Origin: JBECKR01 sp040235415 | Lineage (GTDB): Bacteria; Acidobacteriota; Polarisedimenticolia; Polarisedimenticolales; Polarisedimenticolaceae | DNA length: 28,511 bases | Assembly: GCA_040235415.1 (NCBI GenBank) | Contig: JBECKR010000403.1 | Location: 1 to 28,511 of the forward strand | Direction of reading: 5' to 3' | Notes under the pieces: model-generated | Seen by the model: the letters and a program-made list of their open reading frames with translations, nothing else | Database searches by the model: none | What the model was told of the DNA's origin: nothing | Part shown: one piece after another, positions 7,457-13,537 of the stretch | Layout of the letters: each line of letters begins with the position of its first letter | Numbering within the stretch: the first letter of the stretch is position 1 | Made by a program: the position numbers and the translations under genes

Positions 7457-8041
7457 GTGGACCTCCTGGGAATCGGCGGCTGCGCCTCGGGCGCGGGCAA
7501 GACGCGCCTCGCCTGCGCCGTGCTCGCCCGGCTCGAGGGCTGGGCGGCGGTGAAATCGTCGATCCACGCCGCCGCGGACCGCCGGTTCGAGATCGTCCGG
7601 GACCGGGCGGTGCTCGCCGCTCCGGGCTCCGACACCTGCCGACTGCTCGCCGCGGGGGCCTCGGCGGTCGTCTGGCTCCGGGCGTCGGCCGCGGCGGCGA
7701 CGGCCGGTCTCGACGCGGCGCTGGCGTCGATCGGGACCGTCCCCGGCGTCGTGGTCGAGGGCAACTCGGTGTGGCGCGAGCGCTTCCCCGAACGGCTGAT
7801 CGTGGTCGCCCGAGCCGGGGTCGACGAGGTCAAGGCGAGCGCGCGGGCGCTCCTCGCGCGTGCCGACCTCGCGGTCGTGAACCGGCCTCACGGGGTCCCC
7901 CGCGGCCTCGCCGACGCGGCCGCGGACCGGCTCGTCTCGCGCTTCGGGGCGCGCGCCGTTAGCGTCGTCGACCTCGCGGAGGCGGAAGATCCCGGGTGGA
8001 AGCCGGTTTGGGCGCTCCTCGCTACTTGGTCTCGACCGTGA
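7457..8041 (+). CDS. MobB-like P-loop NTPase (molybdopterin guanine dinucleotide synthesis)
   Basis: The 194-residue protein has a Walker A loop at 7-16 (GGCASGAGKT). After it come elements in MobB order: VKSSIH (32-37, like the KH..H of MobB), SDTCR plus AAGA (58-68, like D[ST]xRxxxAGA), and VVVEGNSVW (98-106, like the EGF/EGY strand). MobB is a GTP-binding accessory to MobA, which adds GMP to the molybdenum cofactor. moaC is 440 bases away and mobA 2.6 kb away, which supports the call. The sequence is divergent, so another small GTPase-like role is possible. The GTG start lacks a ribosome binding site (see promoter). Its 3' end overlaps the convergent secreted-protein gene by 20 bases. Confidence 0.6.
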   Translation: MDLLGIGGCASGAGKTRLACAVLARLEGWAAVKSSIHAAADRRFEIVRDRAVLAAPGSDTCRLLAAGASAVVWLRASAAAATAGLDAALASIGTVPGVVVEGNSVWRERFPERLIVVARAGVDEVKASARALLARADLAVVNRPHGVPRGLADAAADRLVSRFGARAVSVVDLAEAEDPGWKPVWALLATWSRP

Positions 8042-8468
8042 TCTGGAACGTCGCGCCCTCGTGGATGCGATTGTTGACGTGGTCGAAGGACAGCGTGTAG
8101 TACGACACGCGCTGGCTCTTGATCGAGAGCAGCTTGCTGCCCGAGCTGCCGACGGCGACGAGATTCCCGTCCGCGTCGAACACGGCGATCGCGATCCCGA
8201 CACGGATCGGCTCGGGACCGCCGTTCGCGATCGAGACCTCGGCCCGCGGGACGCCCGACAGCCGCATCCGCCCGCCCGAGCCGTCCGGGATGTCGAACTT
8301 GACGGTGTCGAGCCGCACGCCGCCTCCCATGTCGGCCCCGATCTCGAGCGTGACTCCCGGCTTGAAGACGTACTTCTTCGACGTCGTCGCTCCGAGGACG
8401 CCCGTCACGGACGTCACGAGCAGAACCGCCGCCAGCACCACGGTCGTTCGCGTGCGTAGGATCCGCAT
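8022..8468 (-). CDS. Small secreted protein of unknown function
   Basis: The 148-residue product has a signal peptide (about 1-26, RTRTTVVLAAVLLVTSVTG then VLGA) and a mature part of about 120 residues. The mature part is rich in alternating hydrophobic and polar residues (GVTLEIGADMGG, AEVSIANGGPEPIRVGIAIA, DGNLVAVGSSGSKLLSI), which suggests a beta-sandwich. I do not recognise a family. It lies eight bases after moaC on the same strand, and its ribosome binding site (GAGGAG) spans the moaC stop codon, so the two are likely co-transcribed. There is no obvious functional link to molybdenum cofactor synthesis. Confidence 0.75.
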   Translation of the reverse strand: MRILRTRTTVVLAAVLLVTSVTGVLGATTSKKYVFKPGVTLEIGADMGGGVRLDTVKFDIPDGSGGRMRLSGVPRAEVSIANGGPEPIRVGIAIAVFDADGNLVAVGSSGSKLLSIKSQRVSYYTLSFDHVNNRIHEGATFQITVETK

Positions 8469-8476
8469 GTCTCTCC

Positions 8477-8971
8477 TCACTCCTCGTCCGAGGGAGCGTC
8501 GGCGCGCCAGTCGCCCGAGCGGCCGCCGCTCTTCTCGAGCAGCCGCACGGTCTGAACCCGGATCGCTCGGTCGACGCCCTTGGCCATGTCGTAGAGCGCG
8601 AGGCACGCCGCCGATACGGCGACGAGCGCCTCCATCTCGACGCCGGTTCTCCACGTCGCCCGGGCCGAGGCCCGGACGCGCGCCCGCTTCGTGTCGTCCT
8701 CGAGCGCGATCTCGACCTCGAGGCGGTCGAGCGGCACGGCGTGGCACAGCGGAATCCACTCCGAGGTGCGCTTGCCGGCCTGGATCCCGGCCAGCCGCGC
8801 GACCGCGAGGGCGTCGCCCTTGGCGAAACGGTTCTCGCGCAGCAGGCGGTAGGCCTCGTCGCCGAACTCGACGACGCCCTCCGCGACGGCACGGCGGCGG
8901 GTGATCGACTTGTCGCCGACGTCGACCATCCGCGCGCGCCCGCGTTCATCGGTGTGCGTCAGCTTCGCCAT
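8477..8971 (-). CDS. moaC: Cyclic pyranopterin monophosphate synthase MoaC
   Basis: The 164-residue enzyme converts 3',8-cyclo-7,8-dihydro-GTP made by MoaA into cyclic pyranopterin monophosphate, the first stable intermediate of molybdenum cofactor synthesis. Family hallmarks seen are MVDVGDKSITRRRAVAEG, AVARLAGIQAGKRTSEWIPL, the active-site LCHAVPLDRLEV, TGVEMEALVAVSAACLALYD and the C-terminal LLEKSGGRSG. Length is normal. The ATG at 8971 follows CGGAGAGGGC. moaA and the other moa genes are not in this window, so the pathway is split over the chromosome. Confidence 0.97.
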   Translation of the reverse strand: MAKLTHTDERGRARMVDVGDKSITRRRAVAEGVVEFGDEAYRLLRENRFAKGDALAVARLAGIQAGKRTSEWIPLCHAVPLDRLEVEIALEDDTKRARVRASARATWRTGVEMEALVAVSAACLALYDMAKGVDRAIRVQTVRLLEKSGGRSGDWRADAPSDEE

Positions 8972-9033
8972 GCCCTCTCCGCGCGGCGGCGCCGGTGTTG
9001 CGGTCGCGGTCGGCCCTGGGCTACCGTGGCCGG

Positions 9034-9108
9034 GCCGGCCGGCTCGGCCGGCCGGCGCGTCCCGGCGATTATTCCACATCCCGGCCGCAGCCTCCCGTCG
9101 GCTGCGGC
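9034..9108 (+). other. Two GC hairpins in the moaC/pepD divergent gap
   Basis: The first hairpin pairs 9034-9043 with 9047-9056 (10-bp stem of repeated CCGG, 3-base loop). The second pairs 9084-9092 with 9100-9108 (9-bp stem, 7-base loop) and ends ten bases before the pepD ribosome binding site (9118-9122). I see no convincing promoter boxes for either gene in this 156-base gap. The hairpins may shape the pepD leader but have no known counterpart. Confidence 0.4.
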
Positions 9109-9127
9109 GCCGGCGCTGGAGGCATCG

Positions 9128-10594
9128 ATGAGCGATCCGCTTTCTTCCCTCGAGCCCCGCTCCGTCTGGGGGCACTTCTCGGCGCTCGCCGCGATCCCGC
9201 GTCCTTCGGGCCACGAGGAGCGTGCCGCGGAATACGTCGATCGCGTCGCCGCGGAGCACGGTTTCGAGGTCTCCCGGGACGGCGCCGGAAACCGCGTCGT
9301 CCGCGTGCCCGCCACCGCGGGCCGCGAGGGCGCGCCGCCGATCGTCCTCCAGGGCCACCTCGACATGGTGTGCGAGAAGAACAAGAGCGTCTCGCACGAC
9401 TTCATGCGGGACGCGATCCGGACCCGCATCGACGGCGAGTGGGTCGCGGCGGACGGCACGACCCTCGGCGCGGACAACGGCATCGGCGTGGCGGCCGCCC
9501 TCGCGGCCGCGACCGACCCCGGGGTGGCGCACGGCCCGCTCGAGCTGTTGTTCACGATCGACGAGGAGACCGGGCTGACCGGCGCGAAGGAGCTCGACGC
9601 CTCGCTGATCGGCGGACGCACGCTGCTCAACCTCGACTCCGAGGAAGACGGCGTGATCTACGTCGGCTGCGCCGGCGGCGCCGACACGCACCTCGAGTTC
9701 GCGCCCGACCGTGCCGGCGCGCGCGCCGGGACGAAGCCGTACCGGCTCGACGTCGGCGGCCTGCGCGGCGGCCATTCCGGGCTCAACATCCACGAGAACC
9801 GCGGCAACGCGGTCCGGCTCGCCGCACGGATCCTCGCCGCGGCGATCGAGGACGGCCTCGCCGTCGACCTCGAGCGCGTCGCGGGCGGCGACAAGCACAA
9901 CGCGATCCCTCGCGAGGCGGAGGCGGTGTTCCACCTCGACCCGGCCGACGAGAAGCGTCTGCGGGGCGTCCTGGCCCGTCAGGAGGAGGGCTTCCGAACC
10001 GAGCTCGGCGGCATCGACGACGGTCTCGAGATCCGTCTCGGCCCCGCCACGGACGCCTCCGGCCGGGTGCTCGCGAGCCCCGACCGCGACACCCTGGTGC
10101 GCGCCCTGCTGGCGCTGCCGCACGGCGTGCTCGCGATGAGCCGGGACATCCCCGGCCTCGTCGAGACCTCCAGCAACCTCGCCGCGATCCGCGAGCACGA
10201 CGGGAGCATCGTCGTGCTCACCAGCTCTCGCAGCAGCGTGATGTCCTCCCTGGCGGCCGTGCTCGGCCAGATCACCGCCGTCGGCCGGCTCGCCGGGGCC
10301 GACGTCGAGGTCGAGGTCGGCTACCCGGGCTGGAAGCCGGACCTGGACTCGGCGGTGCTGCAAGTGGTGCGCACGGTCTACGGCGAGGTCTGGGGCCGCC
10401 CCGCCGAGGTCACCGCCATCCACGCCGGCCTCGAGTGCGGTCTGATCGGCGAGAAGATCCCCGGGATCGACATGGTCTCGTTCGGCCCGCAGATCGAGGG
10501 CGCGCACTCGCCGGACGAGCGCGTCAGCGTCCCGGCGGTGGCGCGGTTCTGGGACGCGCTCGGACGGGTGCTCGACCGGCTCTCGAAGGGCTGA
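9128..10594 (+). CDS. pepD: Aminoacyl-histidine dipeptidase (PepD-type, M20 family)
   Basis: The 488-residue cytosolic zinc dipeptidase matches the Xaa-His dipeptidase (carnosinase-like) branch of the M20 family and its usual length. Metal-ligand and catalytic segments are in order: QGHLDMVCEKN, TLGADNGIGVAAALA, FTIDEETGLTGA, and LRGGHSGLNIHENRGNA where the dimerisation domain begins. The C-terminal AIHAGLECGLIGEKIPG and FGPQIEGAHSPDE complete the site. It splits dipeptides during peptide turnover. The ATG at 9128 is chosen for GGAGG six bases upstream and the typical start LEPRSVWGHFSALAAIPRPS; the open frame extends further upstream without homology. It converges on mobA with nine bases between stops. 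Confidence 0.96.
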   Translation: MSDPLSSLEPRSVWGHFSALAAIPRPSGHEERAAEYVDRVAAEHGFEVSRDGAGNRVVRVPATAGREGAPPIVLQGHLDMVCEKNKSVSHDFMRDAIRTRIDGEWVAADGTTLGADNGIGVAAALAAATDPGVAHGPLELLFTIDEETGLTGAKELDASLIGGRTLLNLDSEEDGVIYVGCAGGADTHLEFAPDRAGARAGTKPYRLDVGGLRGGHSGLNIHENRGNAVRLAARILAAAIEDGLAVDLERVAGGDKHNAIPREAEAVFHLDPADEKRLRGVLARQEEGFRTELGGIDDGLEIRLGPATDASGRVLASPDRDTLVRALLALPHGVLAMSRDIPGLVETSSNLAAIREHDGSIVVLTSSRSSVMSSLAAVLGQITAVGRLAGADVEVEVGYPGWKPDLDSAVLQVVRTVYGEVWGRPAEVTAIHAGLECGLIGEKIPGIDMVSFGPQIEGAHSPDERVSVPAVARFWDALGRVLDRLSKG

Positions 10595-10603
10595 ACGTCC
10601 GGT

Positions 10604-11182
10604 TCACTCGCCGTCGAGATCTTCGGGCGTATTGAGGTTCTTGAGGATATGGTCGAGGTCGCGTCCCGGGAAGCGGTCCGGGCCGAGCCGCAGCACCTCG
10701 AGATCCGGCAGCAGCGCGCGGACCTTGAGCCGGCCCTCGCTCAGCGCCTCCCGCACCGCGGACTCCGCGCTCCTGCGCCACAGCGCGACCAGGGGGTGGT
10801 CCCGCCCGGACGCGTCCGTCAGGAGCGCGAGGTCGTGATTCCTCCCGATCGCGAGCGGGAGCTCGCTCAGGACGACGGTGTCCACGCCGGGGTAGTCGCA
10901 GGCGAGCACGAGGAGGTCGGCCCGGCCGCTGGCCGCGAACGCCGCCGCGATGCCCGCGAGCGGCCCGCGCCCGGCAGGCGGCTCGTCCTCGACGGTCGCG
11001 AACTCCGGGGCGGGGTTCTTGCCTCCCGGGGCGACGCTCACCAGAACGCTCCCGCAAAGCGGCCACAACGCCGCCACCGCGCGCTGCGTGAGCGACGCGC
11101 CGTCGACCACGAGGCCGCCCTTGGGCCGGCCCATGCGCCGGCCGGCCCCGCCGGCGAGGACGACTCCGATGAGCTGCGCCAT
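10604..11182 (-). CDS. mobA: Molybdenum cofactor guanylyltransferase MobA
   Basis: The 192-residue nucleotidyltransferase transfers GMP from GTP to molybdopterin to form the guanine dinucleotide cofactor. The N-terminal loop LAGGAGRRMGRPKGGLVVDG (residues 9-28) is the GTP-binding signature of MobA. The middle carries PAGRGPLAGIAAAF, then LVLACDYPGVD with the Mg-binding aspartate, and HPLVALWRRS. The length is normal. The start at 11182 has only a short GAGGG directly before it. The gene is divergent from, and nearly overlaps the start of, a CofC-like transferase with the same fold. Together with moaC and the MobB-like gene it indicates that the cell uses a dinucleotide form of the cofactor. 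Confidence 0.93.
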   Translation of the reverse strand: MAQLIGVVLAGGAGRRMGRPKGGLVVDGASLTQRAVAALWPLCGSVLVSVAPGGKNPAPEFATVEDEPPAGRGPLAGIAAAFAASGRADLLVLACDYPGVDTVVLSELPLAIGRNHDLALLTDASGRDHPLVALWRRSAESAVREALSEGRLKVRALLPDLEVLRLGPDRFPGRDLDHILKNLNTPEDLDGE

Positions 11183-11221
11183 CTTCCCTCGCCGCGGGTC
11201 CCGACCGCGTCCGAGCGCTTC

Positions 11222-11887
11222 GTGCTGTTCTCGAAGCGCCCGATACGGGGCCGCGTCAAGACCCGGCTCGTCCCGCCCCTCACGGCGGCGGAAGCGCTCG
11301 CGCTGCACCGCGCCTTCCTCGTCGACGGTTTCGCGCGCGCGCGATCCATGATAGCCCGCGGTCGCGCCGCCGAGGTCTGTCTCGACGGCCCCCCCGCTCT
11401 CCGCGGCGAGCTCCGCGCCGCCGCTCGGCACGTCCCGGTCACCCTCCAGGGAGAGGGCGACCTCGGGGCGCGCCTCGCCCGCGCCTTCGCGCGGGCGTCC
11501 GAGGACGGGGTCGAGCGCACGATCGTCGTCGGCGCCGACGCGCCGACGCTGCCGGACCGCCTCGTCGAGACGGCGTACGCGGCGCTCCGCGACGGAGCGG
11601 ACGCGGTCGTCGTCCCGTCGAACGACGGCGGCTACGTCCTCGTCGGAGCGTCGGCGGCCGCACCCGAGCTGTTCGACGGGATCCCTTGGGGTACGCCGGG
11701 CGTCCTCGAGGCGACGCGTGCGGCGGCGCGACGCCGCCGCACGAGCCTCGTGGAGATCGAGTCGTGGTACGACGTCGACGCCGCCTCGGACCTCGCGCGC
11801 CTCGCCAGAGACGTCGCGGACGCGGCGTCCGCGGCGCGCGCGCCGCGGACGGCGGCCCTGCTCCGGAAGCTCGCCCCGGAGTGGTAG
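11222..11887 (+). CDS. DUF2064 / CofC-like glycosyl- or nucleotidyltransferase
   Basis: The product of about 221 residues matches the DUF2064 (TIGR04282) family of GT-A fold transferases. It has the signature start VLFSKRPIRGRVKTRLVPPL, then the long helix AEALALHRAFL, the segment VVGADAPTLPDRLV and the metal-site region SNDGGYVLVGA, followed by PELFDGIPWGTPGV. The family resembles CofC (coenzyme F420 guanylyltransferase) but its substrate is not known. The GTG at 11222 is the first usual start codon in frame, yet no ribosome binding site precedes it. A CTG at 11174 would add 16 residues and overlap mobA, so the start is uncertain. No F420 genes are nearby. Confidence 0.85.
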   Translation: MLFSKRPIRGRVKTRLVPPLTAAEALALHRAFLVDGFARARSMIARGRAAEVCLDGPPALRGELRAAARHVPVTLQGEGDLGARLARAFARASEDGVERTIVVGADAPTLPDRLVETAYAALRDGADAVVVPSNDGGYVLVGASAAAPELFDGIPWGTPGVLEATRAAARRRRTSLVEIESWYDVDAASDLARLARDVADAASAARAPRTAALLRKLAPEW

Positions 11888-11914
11888 ACTCCGGCGGATC
11901 GGGCGTGATACCAT
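11885..11914 (+). promoter_or_regulatory. Possible rho promoter
   Basis: TAGACT (11885-11890), an 18-base spacer, and TACCAT (11909-11914) preceded by TGA, giving an extended -10 (TGnTACCAT). It overlaps the stop codon of the DUF2064 gene. If correct, the rho leader is about 170 bases. Confidence 0.4.
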
Positions 11915-11920
11915 CCGCTC

Positions 11921-12089
11921 GCCTCACCGTTCGGTTTCCCGCGTTTCGCTCCGGAAACGAACCACTCATGGGCATCCAGCACACGATCCCGGCCACGCCC
12001 GTCGTCGCTCGCACCCCGCCGCGGCGCGCACCGGGATCGCGGCGGTAGGCGCGGGACCGACGCATCCGGGTGCACGTTCGGGAGGAGAC
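11921..12089 (+). promoter_or_regulatory. Long C-rich rho leader with a 26-codon ORF
   Basis: The stretch before rho is C-rich and comparatively poor in G, above all from about 11980 to 12020, resembling a Rho-utilisation site. It includes a small hairpin (CGTTTC/GAAACG at 11942-11959) and an ORF from ATG 11968 to TAG 12048 (26 codons, beginning MGIQHTIPATPVV) without a good ribosome binding site. Rho genes in other bacteria are autoregulated by termination in the leader; the same here is inference. Confidence 0.4.
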
Positions 12090-13520
12090 ATGCCGGAGGG
12101 TCGCAACCGAGGACGTCGCGGACAGGGATCCGGAGAGCGGGGCGGCCGCCCGGACCGGCGGCGCGGCGGGGCGCCGGGGTCGGCCGCGCGGGAGCGCGAC
12201 GACGCGCCGCAAGACGAGGCCGTCGAGACCGCGGTCGCCGAGGAGTCCCGCGAGGGCGGGCCGGCCATCGACCTGAACTCGCTGTACCGCATGTCGAACG
12301 CGGATCTCGCCGCCGCGGCGAAGAACCTCGGCATCCCGGGTGCCGCGCACCTCCGCAAGCAGGATCTGATCTTCGAGATCATGAAGGCGCAGTCGGAGCG
12401 AAGCGGCCTCGTGTTCGCCGAGGGGGTCCTGCAGGTGCTCCAGGACGGCTACGGCTTCCTGCGTCATCCGGACTACAACTACCTGCCGGGTCCGGACGAC
12501 ATCTACGTCTCCCCTTCCCAGATCAAGCGCTTCGGCCTGATCACGGGAGACACGGTCTCGGGTCAGGTCCGACCCCCCAAGGACGACGAGAACTACTTCG
12601 CGCTCATCAAGGTGCTCGCGGTGAACTTCGACGACCCCGAGAAGATCCGCGATCGCATCCTGTTCGACAACCTCACCCCGCTGTACCCGATGGAGGCGCT
12701 GCGACTCGAAACCGACCACGAGAACATGTCGGGTCGGATCATGGACCTCCTGACCCCGATCGGGAAGGGCCAGCGCGGCCTGATCGTCGCGCCTCCGCGC
12801 ACCGGCAAGACGATGCTCCTGCAGTCGCTCGCGAACTCGATCACGCGCAACCAGCCCGAGGTGTTCCTGATCGTGCTGTTGATCGACGAGCGGCCCGAGG
12901 AGGTGACCGACATGCAGCGCTCGGTCCAGGGCGAGGTCGTGGCCTCGACCTTCGACGAGCCGGCGCAGCAGCACGTCCACGTCGCGGAAATGGTCCTCGA
13001 GAAGGCCAAACGCCTCGTCGAGCACAAGAAGGACGTCGTGATCCTCCTCGACAGCATCACGCGTCTCGCGCGCGCCTACAACACGGTGCAGCCGCCGTCG
13101 GGCAAGGTGCTCTCGGGCGGCCTCGACGCCAACGCGCTGCAACGGCCGAAGCGGTTCTTCGGCGCCGCGCGCAACCTCGAAGAGGGCGGATCGCTGACGA
13201 TCATGGCGACGGCGCTGATCGACACCGGCTCGCGCATGGACGACGTCATCTTCGAGGAGTTCAAGGGCACCGGCAACATGGAGCTCCATCTCGACCGCAA
13301 GCTCGTCGACCGCCGCGTGTTCCCCGCGATCGACATCGAGCGCTCCGGTACGCGCAAGGAAGAGCTCCTGATGGATCCCGACCAGCTCAACAAGGTATGG
13401 ATCCTGCGGAAGATCCTGAACCAGATGTCGACCGTCGAGGCGGTCGAGCTCCTCATCGACAAGATGGGCAAGAGCAAGTCGAACGAGGAGTTCCTGCGGA
13501 TGATGCAGAGCCCGGCCTGA
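12090..13520 (+). CDS. rho: Transcription termination factor Rho
   Basis: The 476-residue RNA-dependent hexameric helicase releases transcripts at Rho-dependent terminators. Domains in order: a low-complexity Arg/Gly-rich N-terminal extension (about 1-60), the Rho N-domain (LYRMSNADLAAAAKNLGI), the RNA-binding cold-shock-like domain (GVLQVLQDGYGFLRHPDYNY, then GPDDIYVSPSQI), and the ATPase core. The core has Walker A APPRTGKTMLLQ, the Walker B region LLIDERPEEVTDM, the DSITRLARAYN motif, and the Q- and R-loop regions (PSGKVLSGGLD, GTGNMELHLDR). The ATG at 12090 follows GGAGGAG by three bases. The charged extension is absent from E. coli Rho but occurs in several high-GC lineages, where it aids RNA binding. 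Confidence 0.98.
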   Translation: MPEGRNRGRRGQGSGERGGRPDRRRGGAPGSAARERDDAPQDEAVETAVAEESREGGPAIDLNSLYRMSNADLAAAAKNLGIPGAAHLRKQDLIFEIMKAQSERSGLVFAEGVLQVLQDGYGFLRHPDYNYLPGPDDIYVSPSQIKRFGLITGDTVSGQVRPPKDDENYFALIKVLAVNFDDPEKIRDRILFDNLTPLYPMEALRLETDHENMSGRIMDLLTPIGKGQRGLIVAPPRTGKTMLLQSLANSITRNQPEVFLIVLLIDERPEEVTDMQRSVQGEVVASTFDEPAQQHVHVAEMVLEKAKRLVEHKKDVVILLDSITRLARAYNTVQPPSGKVLSGGLDANALQRPKRFFGAARNLEEGGSLTIMATALIDTGSRMDDVIFEEFKGTGNMELHLDRKLVDRRVFPAIDIERSGTRKEELLMDPDQLNKVWILRKILNQMSTVEAVELLIDKMGKSKSNEEFLRMMQSPA

Positions 13521-13537
13521 TCCGGACGAGGCTCGGC

